DNA of 64,000 bases from Catellatospora paridis (GCF_009720365.1 NZ_ML769316.1:1-64000); one strand, 5' to 3'; numbered from the stretch's first letter, positions 1 to 8,132 are shown. Notes: generated by a model from the letters alone, not told the origin. Numbers and translations are program-made.

Positions 1-138
1 ATCCGCACCAACGCCGATCAGACCATGACCATCGACCCCTGCAACCTGCAACTGCTCTACCAGGGACGTTCGCCCAACTCCGGCGGCGACTACGGCCTGC
101 TGCCCTACCGACCCGGCCTGCTGACCCGGCAGCGCTGA
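1..138 (+). CDS. C-terminal end of a probable secreted glycoside hydrolase (arabinofuranosidase-like), partial
   Basis: The reading frame is open from base 1 to the TGA at 136-138 and gives the last 45 residues of a protein that begins outside the window. The tail contains [16 protein letters not shown] followed by a Gly-rich turn and LPYRPGLLT. From memory this resembles the end of the catalytic domain of actinobacterial alpha-L-arabinofuranosidases, where a conserved Asp-Pro-Cys-Asn stretch precedes a YQG motif near the C-terminus. Such enzymes are secreted and remove arabinose side chains from plant polysaccharides. The family call rests on this short tail alone. A GC-rich hairpin lies about 110 bases downstream and may end the transcript. 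Confidence 0.45.
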   Translation: MRTNADQTMTIDPCNLQLLYQGRSPNSGGDYGLLPYRPGLLTRQR

Positions 139-246
139 CATCTGAGCCAGGTACGGCTCGGGCGTGTCCGACGTTCACGAGCACCGGCATTCGCCGCATC
201 GCTTGAACGTTTTCGCAGCTCGTGATCGGTATCGAGGGGACGCACT

Positions 247-275
247 GGGCGGGCTCGGCGCATCCGGGCCCGCCC
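247..275. terminator. GC-rich hairpin after the glycoside hydrolase
   Basis: GGGCGGGC at 247-254 pairs perfectly with GCCCGCCC at 268-275 across a 13-base loop. There is no T tract, as is common for hairpin terminators in high-GC actinobacteria. It is placed to end transcription of the gene that stops at 138. Confidence 0.5.
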
Positions 276-342
276 GGTCATCGGATCGTCAGATCATCCG
301 CCTGACCGCGCGGAGCTTCACGTATGCGAGACGGCAGGGCAG

Positions 343-477
343 TTGCCTACCACGCTCACGGCTGCCGTCGCAGTGTGCGCAGGCACCATCACTGCGGCCA
401 CCGGAACCCAGGCTGCCCCGGATGCCCTGCGGGGTGGCATGACCCAGCTCAGACAGACCAGAGTTCATCGCCCTTGA
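343..477 (+). pseudogene. N-terminal remnant of a secreted protein (possibly a serine hydrolase)
   Basis: A 44-residue frame starting at TTG 343 reads LPTTLTAAVAVCAGTITAAT, then AAPDALRGGMTQL, and stops at 477. The first part looks like a signal peptide. The second resembles the start of secreted beta-lactamase/D-Ala-D-Ala carboxypeptidase-type hydrolases, where a DAL..G...L segment follows the signal. No catalytic SxxK region follows, so this would be a decayed 5' end. The rest of 139-671 holds nothing else I can support. Confidence 0.25.
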
Positions 478-683
478 GCAGGCCATAGCCTGCGATTCCA
501 TCCTCCGGGTCATCCGGGTACCTCAACGTTCGACGCGATGCCGTGCCCTATCGATGCACGGCTCCGTTGGTTGGCTGCGTCGGGCACGTCGGGTGACGCA
601 CGGTTCAACCGTTCACCGGTGGAGCTAATCCCGGGCAAGCTGAGGAGACTCCACTGGCCGACGCGCGGAGGAAATCTAGGCTC

Positions 684-718
684 GCGACACTAGACATCTT
701 CAGTGTCGCCGGCTAGTG
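684..718. promoter_or_regulatory. Nested inverted repeats upstream of merR copy A
   Basis: Two dyads overlap here. GCGACACT (684-691) pairs with AGTGTCGC (702-709). CACTAG (688-693) pairs with CTAGTG (713-718) across exactly 19 bases. In copy B the first dyad has decayed, but the CACTAG-N19-CTAATG arrangement survives at 3724-3754. A 19-base separation recalls MerR-controlled promoters, but the merR start lies more than 500 bases downstream, so autoregulation is only a suggestion. Confidence 0.45.
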
Positions 719-1246
719 TTCCTGGAGTCAGCAGATGGACGAGCAAAGACGCAGACGGATCCGCCCCGCCAGTGGGCGAAGGAGCATGGCCGCGCAGCTC
801 ACGGCCCGCTCGCTAGCAGCACGACCGCAGGTAGCACGACCGGGCGCGGTACGGCCCGGGCAGCAGGTGAGGCCGAGGCAGTTTCGGGGCTTCACCTGGC
901 AGGATGTTCCGCTCGTACGTGTGCAGGGCCATGGAAGTCGCGTGGGGTCCTCACACCGGCGGAACCGCAGCACAGCAGATGGCACGTGGAAACAGAGGAA
1001 AGGGAGGGCTGTACACCGTTGGATCGCCCGCGTCGGCGCAGTTCAGCCGTTGCGGACACCGCAGGTCCCATCGAACGAAAGGTGGTCTCCGGTCACGCTT
1101 ACGCGATCCTCGCACCCGGCTCCGTCGCAGACGGACGCCGCGGATACGACAAACCGACAATCCTGTCGGCAGATGGTGTCATGACCCGCAACCCTTGGGC
1201 CCCGGTGCTGCTTCTGGCACCGGGGCCCTCGACTTGGAAGGTGACA

Positions 1247-1549
1247 ATGGGCCAACCCGACGACATGTTCGGTGACGAGAACTACCCCGCGTACACCATG
1301 GGCCGGGCCGCGGAGATCATCGGCGCCACGCCGGATTTCCTGCGCAAACTGGACGAACTCAAACTGATCAACCCTCTCAGATCCAGCGGCGGACACCGCC
1401 GCTACTCCCGCTACCAGCTGCGCCTGGCCGCCCGAGCCCGAGAGATGGTCGATCAGGGCACCGCTGTGGAAGCCGCGTGCCGGATCATCATCCTCGAGGA
1501 CCAACTCGAAGAAGCCCTCCGCCAGAACCAGCAGCGCCCAGCCGACTGA
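1247..1549 (+). CDS. Short MerR-like helix-turn-helix regulator (copy A)
   Basis: This is a 100-residue protein. The ATG at 1247 is preceded by GGAAGG at 1236-1241 with a 5-base gap, which decides the start; the frame stays open upstream to 716 but that part looks non-coding. The sequence runs YTMGRAAEIIGATPDFLRKL, then a dimer-wing region INPLRSSGGHRRYSRYQLRL, then the helix ending in ACRIIILEDQLEEAL. This matches the MerR winged-helix with its HRRYS wing. It lacks the usual N-terminal TIGELA wording and any ligand-binding domain, so it is a minimal form. A damaged second copy lies at 4284-4661 and a third, degraded relative at 18704-18975 on the other strand. The target is unknown. Confidence 0.75.
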   Translation: MGQPDDMFGDENYPAYTMGRAAEIIGATPDFLRKLDELKLINPLRSSGGHRRYSRYQLRLAARAREMVDQGTAVEAACRIIILEDQLEEALRQNQQRPAD

Positions 1550-1741
1550 CCTGCCAGGACGCGACGTGTGCCGGCCATCGAGCCGGCCCGTCGTCGCAGC
1601 CGTCCGGCCGCACCTGATGTAGTCGCCTCGTGGCACAGCCGGACCTCCGCACCCAAGCCACGGGCGGAGGTCTGGCTGGTCCTGCCTCAGCTGAACCAGC
1701 GTCTCCAGAACTACCACCGGAGCTTCGGCGCCGCAGCCCAC

Positions 1742-2173
1742 CTACGGTGCGGCGGCTTTGTCGTACGCGGTCTGATGGCGGCGGATCTGGACATGGTGCT
1801 CGGCGGACCAGGCCGCCAGGGCCAGGACGGTGGACAGGAGCGAGGTGCCGAGTTCGGTGAGGGCGTACTCGACGCGGGGCGGGACCTCGGGGTAAGAGAC
1901 ACGGGATACGAGCCCGGTGCGCCGCAGCTGCTTCAGGGTCAGGGTGAGCATCCGCTGAGAGATGCCGGGGATCGCGTCGCCCAGGTCCGAGTATCGGAAG
2001 GGCCCGTCGGCGAGCGTACCGATGATCAGCACGCTCCATTTGTCGCCGACCAGGTCCAGGACCTCTCGGATGAAGTCGGCGTTCTCGTTGTCCCAGTGCG
2101 CGCAGGGCCCCGGTGCGGCCCGGACGTTCGCCCGGACGTTGGTCGGCCTCCGTCGCAGGTTCTCGGCGCTCAT
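1742..2173 (-). CDS. HxlR-family transcriptional regulator
   Basis: This is a 143-residue winged-helix protein. It has the HxlR signature: a conserved Cys in GPCAHW near residue 24, VLDLVGDKWSVLIIGTLADG for helices 1-2, then the RYSDL and IPGISQRMLTLTLKQL recognition region and the VPPRVEYALTELG wing. HxlR proteins often sense electrophiles or oxidants through that Cys and repress a divergent gene. Here the neighbour 106 bases away is a DsbA-like oxidoreductase followed by an isochorismatase-like hydrolase, which suits redox or electrophile control. The 3' end nearly meets merR copy A; a weak hairpin at 1729-1754 overlaps the stop. Confidence 0.9.
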   Translation of the reverse strand: MSAENLRRRPTNVRANVRAAPGPCAHWDNENADFIREVLDLVGDKWSVLIIGTLADGPFRYSDLGDAIPGISQRMLTLTLKQLRRTGLVSRVSYPEVPPRVEYALTELGTSLLSTVLALAAWSAEHHVQIRRHQTAYDKAAAP

Positions 2174-2278
2174 CGTTTCCTCACTCGGTTGTTACGCACA
2201 TGAATGTTCCTTTTGTGGCTCCCTGATTCTAATGCATCATGGGGCTACGAACAGGAAGTGAGAAATGAGGTCAGTGCC

Positions 2279-2998
2279 ATGAGGATCGAATTCTGGTCGG
2301 ACATCGTCTGCCCGTACTGCGGGCTGATGGACCACCGGCTGCGCCAGGCCCTCGACCGGTTCCCCCACGGAGACCAGGTCCAGGTGATCCACCGGTCGTT
2401 CCAGCTGCACCCCGACCTGCCGCGTGAGGGTGTCAGCCAGCGGGAGCTGATCAAAATGGTCGGGGCCCCCGCAACGACCGTGGACCAGGTCCTGCGGCCG
2501 ATCGAGCGGGCCGCCGAGGCGGAGGGCCTCACGCCCTACCACGCGGTCGACCGCACGCTCGGCCCGACGGACCTGGCCCACGAACTGCTCGCCTACGCCA
2601 CCGATCAGGGCCGCGGCAGCGAAATCTGGACGGCGATGTTCCGAGCACACTTCGGCCAGGCCCGCAAATTCTGGACCCTCGCGGAGGTGCTCGACTTCGC
2701 CGCCGAAGTGGGCCTGGACCGCGCCGGTGCCGCCGAAGCCCTGCGTAGCCGCCGCTACCGCACCCGCGTGGCAGCCGACCAGCGCGAAGCCCAACGCCTC
2801 GGCGCCCGCGGCGCGCCGTTCCTCGTGTTCGACGGCCGCTTCGCCGTCCCCGGGGCCGTCGGCGCCGACGACCTGCTCGCGGTCATCGCCCAGGCATGGG
2901 CCGACAGCCATCCCACACCGCAGCCACTGCCGGTCGTCGGCGGCGCTGAGGGCTTGTGCACCCCCGACGGATGCGCGGCACCCGACCACGCCATGTGA
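2279..2998 (+). CDS. DsbA-family (FrnE-like) thiol-disulfide oxidoreductase
   Basis: This is a 239-residue cytoplasmic thioredoxin-fold protein. It starts with MRIEFWSDIVCPYCGLMDHR, giving the CPYC redox pair near residues 12-15, and ends with the cis-proline loop GAPFLVFDGRFAVPGAVG. The all-helical insertion between them is of normal length for the FrnE/2-hydroxychromene isomerase-like branch. ATG 2279 follows GAGG at 2267-2270, a good spacing; the earlier in-frame start lacks a ribosome site. A Cys-containing tail (GLCTPDGCAAPDHAM) is also typical of FrnE proteins. It is divergent from hxlR and 94 bases before the isochorismatase, so the three probably form one regulon. Confidence 0.88.
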   Translation: MRIEFWSDIVCPYCGLMDHRLRQALDRFPHGDQVQVIHRSFQLHPDLPREGVSQRELIKMVGAPATTVDQVLRPIERAAEAEGLTPYHAVDRTLGPTDLAHELLAYATDQGRGSEIWTAMFRAHFGQARKFWTLAEVLDFAAEVGLDRAGAAEALRSRRYRTRVAADQREAQRLGARGAPFLVFDGRFAVPGAVGADDLLAVIAQAWADSHPTPQPLPVVGGAEGLCTPDGCAAPDHAM

Positions 2999-3092
2999 CA
3001 CCCGCCCGCCGGACGAAATCCCCGACTGCAACCCGAACAGTACCACTCGGGTTGCCGTCACCGACCCAGCAACCGCATTGGAGTGACAGACC

Positions 3093-3698
3093 ATGACCAG
3101 CTTGAAGGCACAGGACAGCGCCCTGCTCCTGATCGACCACCAGGTCATCTCGATGGGCTTCATCAGGACCCAGTCGCCCGAGACAGCCAAAATGAACAGC
3201 GTCACGCTGGTGAAGGCGGCCAAGGTCCTCGACATCCCCAACGTCTGGACCAGCAGCACGGAGGACGACAACCAGGACTGGTGGATGCCCGGACTGGAGG
3301 AGATCAACCCGCACGCCTACGCCAACCGGGTCAAGCGCACCGGCATCATCGACTCCTGGGACGACCCGAACTTCGTGCGGGCCGTCGAAGCCACCGGCCG
3401 CCGGACCCTGATCATGGCCGGCACCACCAACGACGGCTGCCTGATCTACACCGCAATCAGCGCCAAGCAAGCCGGGTACGAGGTCTACGCGGTGCTCGAC
3501 GCCGGCGGCTCGGTGTTCCAGATCTCCGACCAAGCCGCGCAACTGCGCATGATGCAGGCCGGCGTCATCCTGACCACCACCGCTGCGGTCCTGGGCGAAC
3601 TCGCCAAGGACTGGGCAACTCCGCACGGCGCGGAGATTCGCAAGCTCCTGGCCGAGAACCTCACGACCGCCATCGGAGGATTCGGGTTGTCGAAGTAG
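3093..3698 (+). CDS. Isochorismatase-like cysteine hydrolase (YcaC-type)
   Basis: This is a 201-residue protein with the expected catalytic triad of the family: Asp in ALLLIDHQ, Lys in NRVKRTGIID and Cys in MAGTTNDGCLIY. The cis-peptide before the Cys and the later EVYAVLDAGGS strand match the YcaC branch, whose natural substrates are largely unknown. The start at ATG 3093 follows GGAG at 3080-3083. It sits in the same direction behind the DsbA-like gene and probably shares its HxlR-controlled promoter, so a role in detoxifying an electrophile or amide is plausible but unproven. Confidence 0.85.
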   Translation: MTSLKAQDSALLLIDHQVISMGFIRTQSPETAKMNSVTLVKAAKVLDIPNVWTSSTEDDNQDWWMPGLEEINPHAYANRVKRTGIIDSWDDPNFVRAVEATGRRTLIMAGTTNDGCLIYTAISAKQAGYEVYAVLDAGGSVFQISDQAAQLRMMQAGVILTTTAAVLGELAKDWATPHGAEIRKLLAENLTTAIGGFGLSK

Positions 3699-3723
3699 GC
3701 GCACAAGAAATCTAGCCTCGCGG

Positions 3724-3754
3724 CACTAGACATCCTCGGCAACGCCGTCTAATG
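3724..3754. promoter_or_regulatory. CACTAG-N19-CTAATG inverted repeat in copy B
   Basis: CACTAG at 3724-3729 and CTAATG at 3749-3754 are separated by 19 bases, matching the spacing in copy A. The inner GCGACACT dyad of copy A is not kept here. Confidence 0.4.
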
Positions 3755-4283
3755 TTCCTGGAGTCAGCAGATGAGACGAGTAAAGACGCAGACGGATCCG
3801 CCCCGCCAGTGGGCGAAGGAGCACGGCCGCGCAGCTCACGGCCCGCTCGCTAGCAGCACGACCGCAGGTAGCACGACCGGGCGCGGTACGGCCCGGGCAG
3901 CAGGTGAGGCCGACGCAGTTTCAGGGCTTCACCTGGCAGGATGTTCCGCTCGTACGTGTGCAGGGCCATGGAAGTCGCGTGGGGTCCTCACACCGGCGGA
4001 ACCGCAGCACAGCAGATGGCACGTGGAAACAGAGGAAAGGGAGGGCTGTACACCGTTGGATCGCCCGCGTCGGCGCAGTTCAGCCGTTGCGGACACCGCA
4101 GGTCCCATCGAACGAAAGGTGGTCTCCGGTCACGCTTACGCGATCCTCGCACCCGGCTCCGTCGCAGACGGACGCCGCGGATACGACAAACCGACAATCC
4201 TGTCGGCAGATGGTGTCATGACCCGCAACCCTTGGGCCCCGGTGCTGCTTCTGGCACCGGGGCCCTCGACTTGGAAGGTGACA

Positions 4284-4661
4284 ATGGGCCAACCCGACGA
4301 CATGTTCGGTGACGAGAACTACCCCGCGTACACCATGGGCCGGGCCGCGGAGATCATCGGCGCCACGCCGGATTTCCTGCGCAAACTGGACGAACTCAAA
4401 CTGATCAACCCTCTCAGATCCAGCGGCGGACACCGCCGCTACTCCCGCTACCAGCTGCGCCTGGCCGCCCGAGCCCGAGAGATGGTCGATCAGGGCACCG
4501 CTGTGGAAGCCGCGTGCCGGATCATCATCCTCGAGGACCGATGGTCGATCAGGGCACCGCTGTGGAAGCCGCGTGCCGGATCATCATCCTCGAGGACCAA
4601 CTCGAAGAAGCCCTCCGCCAGAACCAGCAGCGCCCAGCCGACTGACCTGCCAGGACGCTAA
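4284..4661 (+). pseudogene. MerR-like regulator copy B, frameshifted by a 59-bp tandem duplication
   Basis: The gene is identical in outline to 1247-1549, with the same ribosome site and start. After ACRIIILED the frame runs into a second copy of the preceding 59 bases. Because 59 is not a multiple of three, the product ends in an unrelated tail (RWSIRAPLWKPRAG, then Ser/Lys-rich) and stops at 4661. The winged helix is complete before the shift, so a DNA-binding product without the normal last helix could still be made. I call it a probable pseudogene. Confidence 0.75.
4481..4598 (+). repeat. 59-bp perfect tandem duplication inside merR copy B
   Basis: Bases 4481-4539 and 4540-4598 are the same 59-base unit, beginning GATGGTCGATCAGG and ending CTCGAGGACC. 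Copy A has it once. The lack of differences between the units suggests a recent event. Confidence 0.95.
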
Positions 4662-4703
4662 GACGTGTGCCGACCATCGAGCCGTACCGTCGTCGCAGCG
4701 TCC

Positions 4704-4738
4704 GCTTGCGGTGGGCACCGTCGGCGCCCACCGCAAGC
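4704..4738. terminator. Perfect 13-bp hairpin after merR copy B
   Basis: GCTTGCGGTGGGC (4704-4716) pairs perfectly with GCCCACCGCAAGC (4726-4738) across 9 bases. It lies between the end of merR copy B and the converging MFS gene, so it could act as a terminator in both directions. Confidence 0.6.
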
Positions 4739-4824
4739 CCGGACACACGAGCAGACCACGGAATCTCCAGCTGTGCCGCCGTAACGTGCCTGCCGCGGCT
4801 GGACCGAGCTGTCAAAAGGATCGG

Positions 4825-6255
4825 TCACCCGACCCGATCCGATCGGCTGGCGGCTGCCCGCGCCTGGAGGACGCCTACGGCAGCTCCGAGGAGCCGGTGC
4901 GGCACGACCATCCCGGCGTCGAGGGCGGGTTCGGCCTGCTCCTCGTCGAGCGGCTCTGCACCAGGTGGGGCGGCGCGCACGTCGGTGACGGCACGTACGT
5001 CTGGCGCGACTGCCCCTTCAGCTGCTCCACCGCAGCCGCGCCGAGCGCCGCCGGCCTGACCCACCTCTCCCATCGGCGTGCCCAGCACCACGGCCGCACC
5101 GGCCAGTGTGCTGAGTGCCAGCATCAGCCACAGCGCCGACGGGCCGACCGCGAGCAGGCCCGTCAGGATCGCGGGCGCGACGGCCATTCCCAGCCCGGTG
5201 GAGAGCTGCCAGCGCACCAGCGCGCGCCCTACCAGCCGCTCCGGCGTGCTCGCGATGACGAGCGCCGTCCCGCTGCCCGTGTAGAGGATCTCCCCTGCGG
5301 TGTAGAGCACGCAGACCACCGCGACGAGCGCCGCACCGGCGTTGCCACCCACCCCGGCGGCCGCCCAGAACCCCAGGTAGGAGCCCGCGAGCACCACCCC
5401 CGAGGCGGCCAGGACCGGTCTGCGGTGCCACCGGCCCAGCCAGACGACGAGCGGCACCTGCACCGCGATGACGAGCACGGTGTTGCCCACGAACATCCCC
5501 GCCGACCAGACCGGCGACACGTCGAGCTGCGTCACCATCACCGCGGGCAGCGCCACCTCGAGCACGCCGAAGCAGAGCGCGAAGGGCAGGTTTGCCCAGA
5601 GCAGCCCGGTCAGGTGACCCACTCCGCCCCGCTCGCCCGCCACTGCCGGGCGGTCCGGCACCCGGAGCCGCATCGAGGCGACGAGCAGTCCGGAGACGAG
5701 GAACCCCAACCCGGTCAGGGCGGCGAGCGCCCGCAGGACCCCGTCGCCGCCCGTCACCGCGACGGTGGCGATCAGCGCTCCGGCGCCGAGGCCCGCGTTG
5801 CGCACCGAACGCCCGGCGGCGAGCGCCGCATCCCGGCGGCGGCCGGTGGTGAGCGCGGCGACAAGGGCCGCGTGCGCGGTCGGCCAGGCCTGGCTGCCCA
5901 ATCCCAGCAGCACCGACGCGGCGAGGAAGCCCGCCTCGCCGTTCCCGGCGAGCAGCACGCCGACCCCGGCCACTCGGACGAGCAGCGTCGCCGCGACGAC
6001 GGCCGACCTCGCACCCCGGTCGATCCACCGTCCCGCGAGCGGCAGCACGACCAGGCCCGCGAGCAGCCCGGCCGAGAGCGCCAGCCCTGCCGCACCGGCG
6101 CTCAGGTGGAGCACGACGATGCCGTAGAGCAGCAGGAACGGGCGGAGCAGGCCACCGCCCACCGAGTCGATCACCAGAACCAGCGTGTACCGCGGACCGC
6201 CGCCGGCGTGCAGCAACGCCGCCCAGCCCAGCCGTTCATCCTTCTGCTTCGTCAC
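4825..6255 (-). CDS. MFS transporter, probable drug exporter
   Basis: This is a polytopic membrane protein of the major facilitator type with about 12 hydrophobic spans. The loop after the second span reads LAGRWIDRGARSAV, the usual MFS motif-A region. The frame opens at GTG 6291, but GTG 6255 (VTKQKDERLG) leaves room for the operator at 6297-6313 and is preferred. The last 75 or so residues, from about base 5052 down, are hydrophilic and unlike an MFS tail. That stretch lies antisense to a decayed HATPase fragment at 4864-5016, so the original stop may have been lost. It is divergent from a DUF5937/ArsR regulator that probably controls it. Confidence 0.8.
   Translation of the reverse strand: MTKQKDERLGWAALLHAGGGPRYTLVLVIDSVGGGLLRPFLLLYGIVVLHLSAGAAGLALSAGLLAGLVVLPLAGRWIDRGARSAVVAATLLVRVAGVGVLLAGNGEAGFLAASVLLGLGSQAWPTAHAALVAALTTGRRRDAALAAGRSVRNAGLGAGALIATVAVTGGDGVLRALAALTGLGFLVSGLLVASMRLRVPDRPAVAGERGGVGHLTGLLWANLPFALCFGVLEVALPAVMVTQLDVSPVWSAGMFVGNTVLVIAVQVPLVVWLGRWHRRPVLAASGVVLAGSYLGFWAAAGVGGNAGAALVAVVCVLYTAGEILYTGSGTALVIASTPERLVGRALVRWQLSTGLGMAVAPAILTGLLAVGPSALWLMLALSTLAGAAVVLGTPMGEVGQAGGARRGCGGAAEGAVAPDVRAVTDVRAAPPGAEPLDEEQAEPALDAGMVVPHRLLGAAVGVLQARAAASRSDRVG
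4864..5016 (+). pseudogene. C-terminal remnant of an anti-sigma-type HATPase
   Basis: The plus frame reads SSEEPVRHDHPGVEGGFGLL, then LVERLCTRWG, then GTYVWRDCP. The order PVR, GGFGL, LVE.LCTRWG and a final G..VW matches the end of RsbW-like ATP-binding proteins of actinobacteria. No N-terminal part is visible, and the frame runs on into antisense MFS sequence. I read it as a leftover of a deleted gene. Confidence 0.45.
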
Positions 6256-6296
6256 GCCGACCACGGTCGCCGCCGGGTGGTCCCGGACCACGCCGG

Positions 6297-6313
6297 TTGA
6301 CGATCCTCGTCAA
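6297..6313. promoter_or_regulatory. Operator between the MFS exporter and the DUF5937/ArsR regulator
   Basis: TTGACGA (6297-6303) and TCGTCAA (6307-6313) form a perfect 7-base inverted repeat with a TCC spacer. It is the only strong dyad in the short divergent gap, so it is the likely binding site of the regulator at 6347-7441, with one site able to control both genes. Confidence 0.7.
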
Positions 6314-6346
6314 GTGTCGCGGCCCGCCCCGGCAGGTGGTGTCACG

Positions 6347-7441
6347 ATGGGCGGCGTGGGACTGACGATCGACATTGCCGGCGTACCGGATGAGCGGTTT
6401 ATCTTTTCTCCCTCACCGCTGGGTGAGCTGGCCGCGATGCTGCACGCGCTGGCGGAGCCCGCGCACCACCCGGCGCTGCACGGCTGGATCACCGCGACCG
6501 CCGCGTCGCTCAAGCCGGAGCTGAGCGACCGGCTGCTGGAGGCCGATTTCCTGTGGCGGTCGGCTCGGGCCGACTTCTTCGTGCCGGGCCGGCCCCGCGA
6601 CACCCTCGCCGCCGAGCTCGACGACGTGGACCGGCTCGATGACGAGACCTATGTCGCGGCTGCTCTGATCACCACGAGCTGCGGCTCCACGCCCCAGCGC
6701 CGCCTGCGCTCACCGCTGGTCGACGCCGACGCTCGGCACCGGGCCCGCGAGCTGGCGCTGGCTCGCGGGCCGCGCCAGGCCGACTTCGCCGACCAGCTCC
6801 TCGCCGACCCTCCGGGTGTACGCGCCTGGGTGCGGCGCCTCCTGGAGGACTGCGAGCAGGCCTTCTTCGCCGAGTCGTGGGCCCGGGTGCAGCATCAGCT
6901 CGCGGCAGACTCCCGGCACAAGGCGGACCTGCTGGCCCGGCACGGGCTCGACGCGGTGCTCGCGGCGGTCTCCCCCGCGACGACCCGCTCCCCCGACGGA
7001 CGGCGGATCCTCATCGACAAGCTGCAGGACAACGCGACTTCCGCGCAGGGGCAGGGGGTCACCTTCACCCCGACCGCGTTCGGCCGACCGCACCTGCTCG
7101 TCGTGCACGCGCCAGGCTGGCGGCCGGTCGTGCAATATCCGACGGCCGAGGCCGGGCTGCCGCACCCCGTGCCGCTCGACCTGGTCCAGCGGCGGATCGA
7201 CGCGCTCGCCCACCCGGTGCGGCGGCGGATCGCCCGCACGCTGGCCCGGGGCCCGCACACGACCGGGGAGATCGCCGAGGCGTGGCGGCTCAGCGCGCCC
7301 GAGGTCTCCCGCCACCTCGCCGTGCTCAAGCAGGCCGGGCTCACCACGGTGAGCAGGCGCGGGCGATACGTGCACCACCAGCTCGACCTGACGGTCTGCG
7401 CCCGCCTCGGCGCCGACTTCGTCGAAGCGATCCTGCGCTGA
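6347..7441 (+). CDS. DUF5937 / ArsR-type winged-helix regulator
   Basis: This is a 364-residue protein. The N-terminal part (about 1-260) begins LTIDIAGVPDERFIFSPSPLGELAAMLHAL, the usual opening of DUF5937 regulators. The last 80 residues are an ArsR-type DNA-binding domain: RRIDALAHPVRRRIARTLAR, then TTGEIAEAWRLSAPEVSRHLAVL and the wing VSRRGRYVHH. It has no obvious metal-binding Cys cluster, so a small-molecule signal is more likely. ATG 6347 is the first good start; GTG 6356 is an alternative. Its divergence from the MFS exporter and the shared dyad suggest that it represses efflux until a drug is sensed. Confidence 0.85.
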   Translation: MGGVGLTIDIAGVPDERFIFSPSPLGELAAMLHALAEPAHHPALHGWITATAASLKPELSDRLLEADFLWRSARADFFVPGRPRDTLAAELDDVDRLDDETYVAAALITTSCGSTPQRRLRSPLVDADARHRARELALARGPRQADFADQLLADPPGVRAWVRRLLEDCEQAFFAESWARVQHQLAADSRHKADLLARHGLDAVLAAVSPATTRSPDGRRILIDKLQDNATSAQGQGVTFTPTAFGRPHLLVVHAPGWRPVVQYPTAEAGLPHPVPLDLVQRRIDALAHPVRRRIARTLARGPHTTGEIAEAWRLSAPEVSRHLAVLKQAGLTTVSRRGRYVHHQLDLTVCARLGADFVEAILR

Positions 7442-8132
7442 TCGAGCCCTTCATCGTCAGCTCTGGCATGCGGCCTATGTCTGTGTACGACTCGACGGTT
7501 CCGACGAGACGAAGCTCGCTGCCTCTTCGACGAGCGTTTCGTCCGCGTGCTCGCCCGCCATCGCGACAGCGGCACACCGGCCGACCCGGACATCGTGCTT
7601 CGCATCGCCGAGAACGTCGACCAGAACTCCACGGCCTACGACGCGGCGCAATGAGCGCGGTCGGGTCGGTCGCGCGTGCTGGCTCTCGCGCCCAGGCGGT
7701 CGCGAACTGCGCGACCCCGTGGGCGGCGCGCTGCGCTACGCCGCCAACGGCTGGCCGGTGTCCCGCGGTGTGCTGCCGGGAAGGCGCGTAGGCGGCCAGG
7801 CGGCTCGCCGAGGTTCGACCGGCATGAGGGCGCTTTAGCCGGTGCTGGCCAATTTCCGGCCATCCTCGCCGCCCGTCATTCCGCTGGATATTCATCGGAC
7901 ATCGACAAGTCTTTTATGACTAACGCTCTCCGCGTACGAACCGGCACTTCAGTACTAGTCCGACCGGACGGCAGTCCTTCCCGGATTTTCCTTCTGATGT
8001 TCTTGGAAGGTCGCTTCCGTCCATCTGAAACTTGCTAACCTACACGACAGGTGGGCGTACGCGTGGAGCGAGCGACGAAGCACCGGTTTCGCCCATCGAC
8101 AAGCTCGCTTGTTCAGATGTGGGGGGCTACAG
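7442..8132. other. Gap before the lanthipeptide-type cluster; gene debris, lower GC to the right
   Basis: No intact gene is supported here. Base composition falls noticeably from about 7860 onward and stays lower through about 12000, marking the left edge of the imported cluster. The promoter for the cluster should lie within about 7900-8110, which contains the only T- and A-rich stretches, but I cannot point to convincing -35 and -10 boxes. Confidence 0.5.
7698..7838 (+). pseudogene. Possible N-terminal remnant of a prim-pol (bifunctional primase/polymerase) protein
   Basis: The frame reads GRELRDPVGGALRYAANGWP, then VSRGVLPG, and ends at TAG 7836-7838. The ALRYAA.GWPV...PG pattern resembles the first strand and helix of prim-pol domains carried by actinobacterial mobile elements. 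Nothing downstream continues the domain. The match is short and could be chance. Confidence 0.2.

Larger units (their letters stand above)
672..1562 (+). repeat. Copy A of a duplicated merR-containing segment (partner 3708-4658)
   Basis: About 890 bases, from an AAATCTAG start to the CCAGGACGC just after the merR stop, recur nearly identically at 3708-4658. The copy covers the upstream inverted repeat, about 500 bases of leader with no convincing gene, and the whole merR-like gene. Copy B differs by scattered substitutions, a one-base insertion and a 59-base internal duplication. The segment between the copies holds the hxlR-dsbA-isochorismatase block. Confidence 0.9.
3708..4658 (+). repeat. 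Copy B of the duplicated merR segment (partner 672-1562)
   Basis: This is a near-identical copy of 672-1562, about 951 bases long. The extra length is one inserted base near 3776 and a 59-base tandem duplication inside the gene. Homology stops where a hairpin region (4704-4738), not present after copy A, begins. Confidence 0.9.

Noticed and set aside
716..1246. In-frame N-terminal extension of merR copy A (about 177 codons), mirrored at 3771-4283
   Set aside because: It has an arginine- and serine-rich, domain-free composition, and the strong ribosome site is at 1236-1241 just before ATG 1247.
4573..6300. 575-codon plus-strand frame across the MFS gene
   Set aside because: Extremely rich in Arg, Pro and His, antisense to a clear membrane protein. 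Only the short HATPase-like stretch at 4864-5016 is meaningful.
7341..7895. 184-codon minus-strand frame
   Set aside because: It overlaps the end of the ArsR-type regulator and has shadow-like Arg/Ser composition.
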